A stretch of 64,000 nt of DNA from Oscillospiraceae bacterium (GTDB lineage: Bacteria; Bacillota; Clostridia; Oscillospirales; Ruminococcaceae): positions 1 through 64,000 of the forward strand of contig JAHHTP010000002.1 of the NCBI GenBank assembly GCA_020024615.1, in the 5' to 3' direction. A program made the position numbers and the translations under genes. Shown piece after piece: positions 7,722 through 15,500 of this stretch (position 1 is the stretch's first letter; each line of letters begins with the position of its first letter). Below the pieces are notes generated by a model. The model worked only from the letters and a program-made list of their open reading frames with translations. It did no database searches and had not been told where the DNA came from.

Positions 7722-8681
7722 ATGAAACTTGGCATTATCAGCAAATGGCATGTCCATGCAGAGGAATATGCCAAATGCTTTTCCGAGATGCCGCATGTTA
7801 CCATCAAATCGGTGTGGCATGAGGAAGCAGCGGAAGGAAAAGCATGGGCAAAGCAGTTAAACGCTGCGTTTGTGGAAAGCTGGGAAGATATCATCAATGA
7901 TTCGGAAATTGATGGTGTTATGATCACTTCTGCAACCACACTGCATGAAAAATACATGATTGCAGCTGCAAAAGCAGGAAAAGCAATTTTCACCGAGAAG
8001 GTTCTCGCAGCAGACAATGCATCGGCTGAGCGTATTGCAGCAGCAGTAAAGGAAGCAAAAGTGCCGTTCTGTATCGCACTGCGCCGCCGCACGGAAGGCC
8101 GAGTCCGTTATGCAAAACAGTTGATGGATGAGGGTATAATCGGTAAACTGACCCATATGCGTGTCAGAGATGCGCACAACGGTGCCACGGCTGGCTGGCT
8201 GCCGGATACCTTCTATGATGACAGTCAGACTGGTGGCGGTGCTATGATGGATCTGGGCGCACATCCGATGTATCTGGTCAATTATTTCATGCCAAATGCA
8301 GTTTCTGTTGTGTCGATGTATACCGAATACACTGGTCATGGCACTGATGATAACTGTGTCAGCCTGATTAAAGGTTCTAATGGTGAAATCGCTGTTGCTG
8401 AGACGGGATTTGTATCTGCAAATTCTCCGTATTCGGTTGAATTAAACGGCGAAAAAGGCTGTATCCGTTTTTCTGGTTTGGATGAGGGCATGTATGTCAA
8501 CGGCAAATATATCAGCAAAAAGGAAATCCCGGAAGGTGTTAAACTGCCGGTTTACTTATTTGCTGATGCGGTCGAACATGGTAAAGAACTTGAATTCGAT
8601 ATCGATTCGGCGGTTGCACTGACCCGACTGATGGATGCAGGTTACCGATCTGCTAAAAGTCATAAAGAAGAATTGGTATAA
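7722..8681 (+). CDS. Gfo/Idh/MocA family oxidoreductase
   Basis: A 319-residue NAD(P)-dependent sugar dehydrogenase-like protein. The N-terminal Rossmann region reads MKLGIISKWHVHAEEYAKCF, lacking the usual GxGxxG loop, and the EKP catalytic motif appears as TEKVLA. The C-terminal alpha/beta domain contains GGGAMMDLGAHPMYLVNYF, typical of the family. Both motifs deviate from consensus, so the cofactor mode or substrate may be unusual. It starts one base after the GH18 stop, with AGGGGG 8 bases upstream, and shares its transcript. Together they suggest processing of an amino sugar or glycan breakdown product. A terminator follows. Confidence 0.9.
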   Translation: MKLGIISKWHVHAEEYAKCFSEMPHVTIKSVWHEEAAEGKAWAKQLNAAFVESWEDIINDSEIDGVMITSATTLHEKYMIAAAKAGKAIFTEKVLAADNASAERIAAAVKEAKVPFCIALRRRTEGRVRYAKQLMDEGIIGKLTHMRVRDAHNGATAGWLPDTFYDDSQTGGGAMMDLGAHPMYLVNYFMPNAVSVVSMYTEYTGHGTDDNCVSLIKGSNGEIAVAETGFVSANSPYSVELNGEKGCIRFSGLDEGMYVNGKYISKKEIPEGVKLPVYLFADAVEHGKELEFDIDSAVALTRLMDAGYRSAKSHKEELV

Positions 8682-8701
8682 TTCTGGTAACTATAATATG
8701 G

Positions 8702-8735
8702 ATAAGGTTCACTATTTAGGTGGACCTTATTTTTT
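8702..8735 (+). terminator. Intrinsic terminator after the oxidoreductase gene
   Basis: AAGGTTCAC and GTGGACCTT form a stem (one G-U pair), followed by a run of T from 8730. Confidence 0.8.
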
Positions 8736-8740
8736 ATGTA

Positions 8741-8774
8741 AAACAAAACCGCCGCAGGAAAATCCCACAGCGGA
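8741..8774 (-). terminator. Intrinsic terminator of pckG
   Basis: On the minus strand CCGCTGTGGG pairs with CCTGCGGCGG (several G-U pairs) around an ATTTT loop, followed by TTTTGTTTT. It is distinct from the plus-strand terminator next to it. Confidence 0.75.
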
Positions 8775-8794
8775 AAATATCATACTATATAAAT

Positions 8795-10570
8795 TTAGCC
8801 AAGTCTTGCTTTTAATGCATCCAACTCGCTGTTGAGCTCTTTCGGCAGTCTATCGCCAAACTGGGTATAAAACTCAGCGATGCCTTCTGCTTCCTCTTTC
8901 CAGAGGTCTTTATCAACAGTGAGGAGGCCTTTTAAGGTATCCATATCAATGCCGGATCCATCCAGATTGATATCTTCTGGTTTTAGCTCGTAACCGATTG
9001 CAGTTTCAACAGCATCAGCAGTGCCTTTGCAGCGGTCAACAATCCATTCCAAAACACGCATGTTGTCACCGAATCCCGGCCAGATGAAGTTGCCTTCATC
9101 GTCGGTTCTGAACCAGTTAACATTGAAGATCTTCGGTGCTTTGTCACCGAGTTTTGCACCCATATTAATCCAGTGCTGGAAGTAGTCACCCATGTGATAA
9201 CCGCAGAATGGACGCATTGCCATCGGATCGCGGCGAACAACACCAACTGCACCAGTAGCAGCAGCAGTGGTCTCAGAAGCCATGATGGAGCCTACAAATA
9301 CACCATGATTCCAGCTGAAGGATTGGTATACCAGCGGAGCAGTTTTGGCACGACGACCGCCGAATACGATTGCAGAAATCGGAACACCTGCTTTAGAATC
9401 AAATTCCGAGCTAATGCATGGGCAGTTAATAGCCGGTGCAGTGAAGCGGGAGTTCGGATGTGCACCGTTGGTGGTAGCGGTAGAGCCATCCCATTTCTCA
9501 CCAGTCCAGTCAATTGCATTAACTGGCGGATTTTTGTCCAGTTTTTCCCACCATACAGTGTTGTCATCCAGATTGTGGCAGACATTGGTAAAGATGGTAT
9601 TTTTACGGGTGCTTGCCAGTGCATTCGGGTTGGATTTCTCATTGGTACCCGGTGCTACGCCAAAGAAGCCATTCTCTGGGTTGATTGCCCACAGTCTGCC
9701 GTCCTCGCCCTGACGCAGCCATGCAATATCGTCACCAACGCAGAATACTTTGTAGCCTTTTTCAAGGTACTCTTTCGGCGGAATCAGCATAGCCAGATTG
9801 GTTTTACCACACGCAGACGGGAATGCAGCGGAAATATAGGTGATTTCGCCCTGCGGATTCTGTAAACCTAAGATCAGCATATGCTCAGCCATCCAGCCTT
9901 CGTTTTTACCCTGATAGGATGCGATACGCAGTGCGAAGCATTTTTTGCCCAGCAGTACATTGCCGCCGTATGCAGAGTTGATGGACCAGATGGTATTATC
10001 CTCTGGAAAATGACAGATATATAATTTCTCGTTGTCGATATCTGCTTTGGAGTGCAGACCACGAACAAAATCGTTAGATTCATCTCCGAAATTGTCCAGA
10101 ACTTTCTGACCCATCCTGGTCATGATGTCCATGTTCATAACAACATAGATAGAGTCGGTCAGTTCGATACCAACTTTCGCAAGCGGGGAACCAATCGGAC
10201 CCATGGAATACGGAATAACATACATGGTACGGCCTTTCATAACGCCGTCAAACAGTGCGCCAACCTCTTTATATGCTTTCTGCGGATCCATCCAGTGGTT
10301 GATCGGACCTGCATCTTCTTCTTTACGTGTACAAATATAAGTGCGTCCCTCTACGCGAGCAACGTCAGTTTTTTTAGTGCGGTGCAGATAGCAGCCAGGG
10401 AGTTTTTCCTGGTTGAGCATCTCCATCTCGCCGGTAGAAACAGCTTCAGCTTTTAAAGCATCCATCTGAGCGTCGTCACCGGTGATCCAGACAACGTTCT
10501 CTGGTTTACATAAAGCGACCATTTCATCAACCCATTTTAAGATGTTCTGGTTGTTTGTGTAATTAGCCAT
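8795..10570 (-). CDS. pckG: Phosphoenolpyruvate carboxykinase (GTP)
   Basis: The 591-residue enzyme interconverts oxaloacetate and PEP using GTP/GDP, linking glycolysis with C4 acids. The GTP-type kinase-1 P-loop PSACGKTN is at 251-258. VFGGRRAKTAPLVYQSF and the guanine-site region FNVNWFRTDDEGNFIWPGFGDN are also characteristic of the GTP class rather than the ATP class that many Clostridia carry. In anaerobes it often runs in the carboxylating direction toward malate, fumarate and propionate or succinate. AAAGGAG lies 12 bases before the ATG. It is monocistronic, with a consensus promoter and its own terminator. Confidence 0.97.
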   Translation of the reverse strand: MANYTNNQNILKWVDEMVALCKPENVVWITGDDAQMDALKAEAVSTGEMEMLNQEKLPGCYLHRTKKTDVARVEGRTYICTRKEEDAGPINHWMDPQKAYKEVGALFDGVMKGRTMYVIPYSMGPIGSPLAKVGIELTDSIYVVMNMDIMTRMGQKVLDNFGDESNDFVRGLHSKADIDNEKLYICHFPEDNTIWSINSAYGGNVLLGKKCFALRIASYQGKNEGWMAEHMLILGLQNPQGEITYISAAFPSACGKTNLAMLIPPKEYLEKGYKVFCVGDDIAWLRQGEDGRLWAINPENGFFGVAPGTNEKSNPNALASTRKNTIFTNVCHNLDDNTVWWEKLDKNPPVNAIDWTGEKWDGSTATTNGAHPNSRFTAPAINCPCISSEFDSKAGVPISAIVFGGRRAKTAPLVYQSFSWNHGVFVGSIMASETTAAATGAVGVVRRDPMAMRPFCGYHMGDYFQHWINMGAKLGDKAPKIFNVNWFRTDDEGNFIWPGFGDNMRVLEWIVDRCKGTADAVETAIGYELKPEDINLDGSGIDMDTLKGLLTVDKDLWKEEAEGIAEFYTQFGDRLPKELNSELDALKARLG

Positions 10571-10643
10571 GTGTTTAGTAAACTCCTTTCAAATATGCGG
10601 AAAGTGCCTCATTGAGCTTGAATCTCAACTTTCCTCAAATAGC

Positions 10644-10672
10644 ATTATACGGAGTAATTTGCAACTTGTCAA
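10644..10672 (-). promoter_or_regulatory. Consensus promoter of pckG
   Basis: TTGACA (10667-10672) and TATAAT (10644-10649) are perfect and 17 bases apart on the minus strand. The leader that follows can form a hairpin (TTGAG/CTCAA within GGAAAGT/ACTTTCC arms, about 10602-10637). Such a strong promoter implies high expression. Confidence 0.9.
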
Positions 10673-10765
10673 GTGGATTTTTTCATTGTTTAAATTTTAA
10701 TAATTTTGTCATTTTTTGTACATTGAAAAGTAATTTTTAAACAGATTCCATTTTTGATTCAAATA

Positions 10766-10774
10766 TGATATAAT
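10766..10774 (+). promoter_or_regulatory. Extended -10 promoter of msrC
   Basis: TGATATAAT is an extended -10 element (TG, one base, TATAAT). The -35 position 17 bases upstream has no good match, which is usual for extended -10 promoters. Confidence 0.6.
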
Positions 10775-10796
10775 ATTTTTAAAAAGGAGAAATATC

Positions 10797-11276
10797 ATGA
10801 ATAAGAAAGAATTATATCAAAATATGCTCAAACAGCTGTCTGCGATCACCAACGGCTGCCACTATGTGACCACCAACTGTGCCAATATGGCGGCACTTTT
10901 GTATGATACCCTACCAGATTTAAATTGGGCAGGGTTCTATCTTATGGCTGATGATGCATTACAATTGGGGCCATTCTGCGGCAAAATTGCATGTCTGCAT
11001 ATTCCACTTGGAAGAGGTGTATGTGGAACCGCTGCACAAAACAGAACAACCGAAATTGTGAAAGATGTACACCTGTTTCCTGGACACATTGCTTGTGACA
11101 GCGCATCTGAATCTGAAATTGTAGTACCTATCATCCTAAATGACACGCTGTATGGCGTTTTAGATATCGACAGTCCGATTAAAAACCGATTTGATGATAT
11201 CGACAAACAGTTTCTTGAAAAAGCTGTACAATGCCTTACAGCATCCTGTGACTGGGAGAACTATCGGTTTCAATAA
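10797..11276 (+). CDS. msrC: Free methionine-(R)-sulfoxide reductase (GAF domain)
   Basis: A 159-residue single-GAF-domain enzyme that reduces free Met-(R)-sulfoxide. The three active-site cysteines are at 66, 76 and 100, within GKIACLHIPLGRGVCG and GHIACDSASESE. Their spacing (10 and 24 residues) equals that of the E. coli enzyme (Cys84, 94, 118). The gene has an AAAAAGGAGA ribosome binding site, its own extended -10 promoter and a terminator, so it is a single-gene unit. With YaaA nearby it points to handling of oxidative damage in an anaerobe. Confidence 0.95.
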   Translation: MNKKELYQNMLKQLSAITNGCHYVTTNCANMAALLYDTLPDLNWAGFYLMADDALQLGPFCGKIACLHIPLGRGVCGTAAQNRTTEIVKDVHLFPGHIACDSASESEIVVPIILNDTLYGVLDIDSPIKNRFDDIDKQFLEKAVQCLTASCDWENYRFQ

Positions 11277-11291
11277 TCTAAGCACAACAAA

Positions 11292-11326
11292 AACCTGTCA
11301 GGATTTTTCCTGGCAGGCTTTCTTTA
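11292..11326 (+). terminator. Intrinsic terminator after msrC
   Basis: CCTGTCAGGA and TCCTGGCAGG form a 10-bp stem with one G-U pair and a TTTT loop, followed by CTTTCTTT. It reaches the stop codon of the converging membrane protein gene. Confidence 0.8.
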
Positions 11327-11866
11327 TATTCCATATTTCCCCGTTGATGCATCCAAAAAGAATGGTAGATGCGGCGGCATCCAGGTAAACACGATAAACA
11401 GGATACCTGTCACGATAATCAACACAATACCAATCCCTTTTCCCAAATTGCTTTGCACAAAAGGACAGCCACATCCCAATGCTGCCACAAGCTGACAAAA
11501 AATACAGGCTGTTATAAAAATTGCAATATCCATCCACATCCAATCCCGTCCGATAATTCCGAAATAGGTATAATACGCAGATGTGATCCACCATAATCCC
11601 AACAAAATGCCATACAGCTGCGCTGAGAAATAGCCTTCTGGTATTTGAGTCCAGCGTTTGAGGCACAGTGTTGTAAATAAAAACAATATGATTTCGGGGA
11701 AATATAATAATTTCAAATGCTCCCAGATGCTTTCATTTATAGGAGCGACAAGCGCAAAAAAGCTATTTGTCCAGTCATTGACAAAATGAGATACAAACCC
11801 CATTGCAATTAAAAATATTATTGATCCAATCCAAAATTTTAATTGATCTTGTTTGATTCGAATCAT
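11324..11866 (-). CDS. DUF6512-like integral membrane protein
   Basis: A 180-residue protein with about six hydrophobic segments. It carries a conserved-looking polar loop HFVNDWTNSFFALVAPINESIWEHLKLLYFPE near the first third, the pattern I associate with the DUF6512 family of Clostridia. Function is unknown. The ATG at 11866 is chosen because GGGGGTG lies 6 bases upstream; longer reading would run back through a terminator. The region before the start carries a perfect 11-bp dyad (11880-11907). It lies downstream of tRNA-Lys on the same strand but is separated by that tRNA's terminator. Confidence 0.8.
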   Translation of the reverse strand: MIRIKQDQLKFWIGSIIFLIAMGFVSHFVNDWTNSFFALVAPINESIWEHLKLLYFPEIILFLFTTLCLKRWTQIPEGYFSAQLYGILLGLWWITSAYYTYFGIIGRDWMWMDIAIFITACIFCQLVAALGCGCPFVQSNLGKGIGIVLIIVTGILFIVFTWMPPHLPFFLDASTGKYGI

Positions 11867-11879
11867 TGCATTCACCCCC

Positions 11880-11907
11880 AAATTAGAATATGGTGGTATT
11901 CTAATTT
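11880..11907 (-). promoter_or_regulatory. Perfect 11-bp inverted repeat upstream of the DUF6512-like gene
   Basis: AAATTAGAATA and TATTCTAATTT flank a 6-base spacer. The second arm abuts the GGGGGTG ribosome binding site. On the minus strand a possible promoter, TTGCAT-18-TATTCT, overlaps it. It could be an operator or an mRNA hairpin next to the ribosome binding site. Confidence 0.6.
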
Positions 11908-11926
11908 TATGCAATACTTTAAAATA

Positions 11927-11957
11927 GAAAACACTCCTTCTTTTGAAGGAGTGTTTC
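11927..11957 (-). terminator. Intrinsic terminator of tRNA-Lys
   Basis: On the minus strand AAACACTCCTTC and GAAGGAGTGTTT form a perfect 12-bp stem with an AAAA loop, followed by TCTATTTT. Confidence 0.85.
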
Positions 11958-11963
11958 AAGAAG

Positions 11964-12036
11964 TGGAGTATCAGGGGCTCGAACCCTGGACCGACCGGTT
12001 AAGAGCCGGTTGCTCTACCGACTGAGCTAATACTCC
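11964..12036 (-). tRNA. tRNA-Lys (CTT anticodon)
   Basis: A 73-base cloverleaf with acceptor stem GGAGTAT/ATACTCC, D arm GCTC-GAGC, anticodon loop CTCTTAA giving CTT, and T arm CAGGG-TTCGAGC-CCCTG. CCA is not encoded (ACT follows the acceptor). It has its own consensus promoter and terminator, so it is a single-tRNA unit. Confidence 0.95.
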
Positions 12037-12064
12037 GTATCCTCATCACCTGAGAACATCATTT

Positions 12065-12093
12065 ATTATATCACAATTTATAAGCTTTGTCAA
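12065..12093 (-). promoter_or_regulatory. Consensus promoter of tRNA-Lys
   Basis: On the minus strand TTGACA (12088-12093) and TATAAT (12065-12070) are perfect and 17 bases apart. Confidence 0.9.
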
Positions 12094-12154
12094 CTATTTT
12101 TTGATAAAAATAATATATTATATTTACAGTATTTTTGTGCAACATATTTTCTAA

Positions 12155-12183
12155 CAAAAAGGGACTATGAAGATCATAGTCCC
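12155..12183 (-). terminator. Intrinsic terminator of the secDF operon
   Basis: GGGACTATGA and TCATAGTCCC form a perfect 10-bp stem, followed by TTTTTG on the minus strand. Confidence 0.88.
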
Positions 12184-12209
12184 AGAAAACCTAAATCAAT
12201 ACGGCTCTA

Positions 12210-12428
12210 TTAAATTTCTTCGAAATCTACATCCTCAGATAAGATTTCTTCATCCGCATCATAGTTTTGTTCACGCAAAACTTTTTCCAAAGCACGATAA
12301 CGTGTTTCAGTAATAACAGCCTGGGCCGCTTTGACCAGACCAAAAATAATACCTGCTGCTGCTGTAACAGCACCAATGATAATGAGCGCAACCACCCAAG
12401 GATTCTGCTGCTGACGTCTAACTTTCAT
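12210..12428 (-). CDS. Small single-pass membrane protein downstream of secF
   Basis: A 72-residue protein that I do not recognise by name. It has a basic N-terminus (MKVRRQQQNPW), one hydrophobic segment (VVALIIIGAVTAAAGIIFGLV, about 12-32) and an acidic tail (DADEEILSEDVDFEEI), so it is likely a type II-like or N-in membrane protein. AAGGAGG is 7 bases before the ATG. It lies 33 bases after secF and before the operon terminator, so it is co-transcribed with secDF. A link to the Sec machinery is only suggested by position. Confidence 0.8.
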   Translation of the reverse strand: MKVRRQQQNPWVVALIIIGAVTAAAGIIFGLVKAAQAVITETRYRALEKVLREQNYDADEEILSEDVDFEEI

Positions 12429-12461
12429 ACGGATGCCTCCTTATTATTTGCGGTAAACCGC

Positions 12462-13430
12462 TTATTTACTATTCTTTTTAGAACCTTTGCGATGCTTATT
12501 TGCTTTGAAATCCTGCCAAGTAACCCACAGCGGACCAGCAATGCATACAGTAGAATATACACCGGAAATCATACCGATGATAATCGGGAATGCGAAACTG
12601 ATGATGGACTGTACATTAGCAAAATATGCAACCAGGCATACAACAAGCATGGTAGCAATGGTAGTAACTGAGGTATTGATTGAACGACTTAAAGACTGAT
12701 TGATACTTAAATTAAACAGGTCTTTATCCGACATTTTATTGCCATAATGCCGTTTATTCTCACGCGCACGGTCATAAATAACGATGGTATCGTTAACAGA
12801 GTAACCTAAAATCGTTAACAATACGGCGATAAAGTTATAGTCCAATTCAATGCGGAAGATAACAAAGGTACCAAATACAATTAACAAGTCATGCAGCAGC
12901 GCAATGATGGAAGTGATACCTGCGGACCAACCGCTGATCTTTTTGAATCGAATCGCAACATATACAATCAGGATAACGCAGGCATAAAATACTGCCAGCA
13001 TACTTTTTCCTAAAAATTCAGAACCGATAGACGGCTGAACATTGGTAACAGATAACAAAGTCAGTTGTTTACCATATTTTTTAGAAACAGCATCCTCTAA
13101 AGCAACCTGTTCTTCTGCGGAAAGGCTTTCTTTATCAGCAATGGTGATGTCCAATTCATCCGGATTATCACCAAAAGACTGTTTGGTAGAAATGGTAACA
13201 TCTTTCCCAATTGCTTCCTCTACCACAGCTTCGAGTTCATCAAACTTTGCCTCATCGGTATAAGAATAGGATACAATCGAACCACCACGGAAGTTGATAT
13301 TCAGTTTTACACCGAAAACTGCGGTGCAAATTAGAATGATTGCCATCAAGCTGGCAGAAATAATGAAGAAGATTTTCTTTTTACCGATAAAATCGATATT
13401 AAATTTGCAGTTGTTGGTTATACTGTTCAT
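12462..13430 (-). CDS. secF: Protein translocase subunit SecF
   Basis: SecF works with SecD in the membrane to pull exported proteins through SecYEG using the proton motive force. The 322-residue product has the first membrane segment near 20-40, an outside domain opening with NFRGGSIVSY, and the conserved membrane core with DLLIVFGTFVIFRIELDYNFIAVLLTILGYSVNDTIVIYDRARE. Its ATG overlaps the secD stop by four bases, showing tight translational coupling. It is transcribed from the secD promoter. Confidence 0.96.
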   Translation of the reverse strand: MNSITNNCKFNIDFIGKKKIFFIISASLMAIILICTAVFGVKLNINFRGGSIVSYSYTDEAKFDELEAVVEEAIGKDVTISTKQSFGDNPDELDITIADKESLSAEEQVALEDAVSKKYGKQLTLLSVTNVQPSIGSEFLGKSMLAVFYACVILIVYVAIRFKKISGWSAGITSIIALLHDLLIVFGTFVIFRIELDYNFIAVLLTILGYSVNDTIVIYDRARENKRHYGNKMSDKDLFNLSINQSLSRSINTSVTTIATMLVVCLVAYFANVQSIISFAFPIIIGMISGVYSTVCIAGPLWVTWQDFKANKHRKGSKKNSK

Positions 13431-14836
13431 GCTTTTTTCCCTCCATATAATGCCGGTTTACGGAAGATCTTAAAGCGGGACAGCGATTTGAGCATCAATC
13501 TGGATGCTACGGTGCCGAAGAACAGGTTTGCAACAACACCTACCAGTAAGGTATAACCAAAAGAGTAGATTGTACCTTCTGCGGATGCACCAAACATAAA
13601 GTATAGCGGTTTGAACAAATCGGATAACAGAGTGCCAGTTGCACCAAAGGTACCCATTAAGATCAATGCAATGATTGCAGTTGTAATGTTACCATCTAAA
13701 ATAGCGGAGAATGCATTCGAGAAGCCGGATTCAACAGCACCATCGATAGATTTTCCGACATTCAATTCCTCTTTAATACGCTCAGCAGTAATTACATTCG
13801 CGTCAACACCCATACCAACTGCAAGAATGATACCTGCGATACCTGGTACAGTCAAGGTAAAACTGTTGATTCCCGGGAAGAATCCGGTCAGAGCAGCAAT
13901 AGAAACGCCTACCTGTCCTGTCAGTGCAATAACCGCAACAAAGCCCGGCAGACGATAGTATGCACACATGAACAATGCAACTATAATGAATGCGATAATA
14001 CCTGCATTGATCATTGCAGTTTTAGCACCTTCACCTAAGGTCGGGGTAATAACAGAATAGGTCTCCACATCCAACGAAAACGGCAGTGCACCACCGTTAA
14101 TCTTGTTTGCCAGTGCGGTTGCACCCTCCTGATCAAAATCACCTGTAATCATTGCTTTACCATCAGTAATAGCAGTATTTACAGTTGGTGCAGAGAAGCA
14201 GTAATCATCCAGCCAGATGGAAATAGTGCCATTTTCTTTGGATAATCTGGCAGTGGCATCAGCAAATGCTTTTTTCCCAGACTCATTCAGCTCCAGAGAA
14301 ACATACCAGCCTGCACCACCATTGGAATCCAGCTGACCATATACACCGGCTGCCTCTTTGACATCTTTACCTTCAAGAACAACGGTGTCTTTGGTAACAC
14401 CAGTCGGTTTGCCTTCATCATCGGTTTCGTTGCCTTCACGGAAGGTTAGAACAGCGGTATCACCGAGTTCCTCAACAGCAGCAGACGGATCAAAATCCTT
14501 TTCATTGCTGTTCCACGGGAATCGAACAATAATACGATCCGCCATGGTATCAACAAATACCTCGTAGTCGGTTACATTCATGGCAATCAGACGCTGACGC
14601 ATAACCTCAGCCGCCGACTCCATCTGTTCCTCGGACGGGTCAATGTCTTCCGCCGGAGAGAAAATTGCCTCAACACCGCCGCGGATATCGATACCCCAAC
14701 GAATGTCGCTGCCGCCCTTAACAATAACATTAGTGTTATCGCCATAGGTAGTGGTAATACCGGTAAACGCAAGTACAGTAAATGCGATAATAAGTATTGC
14801 CACTATGAAAAACACAGGTTTTCCAACGCGTTTCAT
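13427..14836 (-). CDS. secD: Protein translocase subunit SecD
   Basis: The 469-residue partner of SecF. A first membrane segment (about 7-27) is followed by the DIRWGIDIRGGVEAIF motif and the large P1 region. The conserved SecD/RND membrane block contains AVGMGVDANVITAERIKEEL and the GTLLSDLFKPLYFMFG stretch. Length is at the short end for the family, which is usual for Clostridia with separate SecD and SecF. GGAGG lies about 10 bases before the ATG. It leads the secD-secF-small membrane protein operon. Confidence 0.96.
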   Translation of the reverse strand: MKRVGKPVFFIVAILIIAFTVLAFTGITTTYGDNTNVIVKGGSDIRWGIDIRGGVEAIFSPAEDIDPSEEQMESAAEVMRQRLIAMNVTDYEVFVDTMADRIIVRFPWNSNEKDFDPSAAVEELGDTAVLTFREGNETDDEGKPTGVTKDTVVLEGKDVKEAAGVYGQLDSNGGAGWYVSLELNESGKKAFADATARLSKENGTISIWLDDYCFSAPTVNTAITDGKAMITGDFDQEGATALANKINGGALPFSLDVETYSVITPTLGEGAKTAMINAGIIAFIIVALFMCAYYRLPGFVAVIALTGQVGVSIAALTGFFPGINSFTLTVPGIAGIILAVGMGVDANVITAERIKEELNVGKSIDGAVESGFSNAFSAILDGNITTAIIALILMGTFGATGTLLSDLFKPLYFMFGASAEGTIYSFGYTLLVGVVANLFFGTVASRLMLKSLSRFKIFRKPALYGGKKA

Positions 14837-14953
14837 AGTTAATAGCCTCCAATAATAGTTTTACCATGCTGCTCCTTCCACATATCCTATCTCTATATAT
14901 CATTTATAACAAAAATTATATTCTATACAGTTGTTGCAGTTGGTATTGTTTTT

Positions 14954-14982
14954 ATTATAATATATTATTCGGTGCAAGTCAA
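14954..14982 (-). promoter_or_regulatory. Promoter of the secDF operon
   Basis: TTGACT (14977-14982) and TATAAT (14954-14959) are 17 bases apart on the minus strand. The leader is about 110 bases long. Confidence 0.85.
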
Positions 14983-15007
14983 TATTTTTTTGGTAAAATC
15001 CAAATTC

Positions 15008-15487
15008 TCACAAACTTTTCACCAAATTTTCGATTCCTTCTCGATTTAAACGACGGGTGGTCCACTCATCCATTGCACTACTGCCCAGTGCCTCATAAAA
15101 TGCAATCGACGGAGCATTCCAGTCCAGCACACTCCACTCCAGCCTCATACAGTCTTCTTGAATCGCATAATTACAAAGTTCTTTGAAAAATGCTTTACCG
15201 ATGCCTTTGCCACGATACGCCGGACTGACATACAAATCTTCGAGCCAGATTCCCTTTTTCCCAATAAAAGTCGAATAGCTGAAAAAGAAAATAGCATAAC
15301 CAACTACTTCTTCATTTACCTCACAGACCAACACCTTTGCAGCATGTTCTTGAAAGATAACCTCTTTCATCCGCTTTGGTGTGTTGATCATCTGATCTTC
15401 CAAATGCTCATATTCTGCCAGCCCAGTAATCAGCGAAATGATCGCTTCACAGTCTTGCTCTTCTGCAAATCTGATTTGAAAATCCAT
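15008..15487 (-). CDS. GNAT family N-acetyltransferase
   Basis: A 160-residue acetyltransferase of the GCN5 fold. The acetyl-CoA loop is the YRGKGIGKAFF segment near residue 90, preceded by LEDLYVSPA and followed by the WNAPSIAFYEALGS region typical of spermidine/spermine (SSAT-like) members. The substrate is probably an amine but cannot be fixed. The ATG at 15487 follows AAGGAG and lies just past the end of the upstream AI-2E family gene, so the two are likely one unit; longer in-frame reading would overlap that gene heavily. The secD promoter lies immediately downstream. Confidence 0.88.
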   Translation of the reverse strand: MDFQIRFAEEQDCEAIISLITGLAEYEHLEDQMINTPKRMKEVIFQEHAAKVLVCEVNEEVVGYAIFFFSYSTFIGKKGIWLEDLYVSPAYRGKGIGKAFFKELCNYAIQEDCMRLEWSVLDWNAPSIAFYEALGSSAMDEWTTRRLNREGIENLVKSL

Positions 15488-15500
15488 AATTTCCTGCTCC

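Noticed and set aside
9173..9865. Long plus-strand frame of 230 codons
   Set aside because: Antisense shadow of pckG, whose coding evidence is clear.
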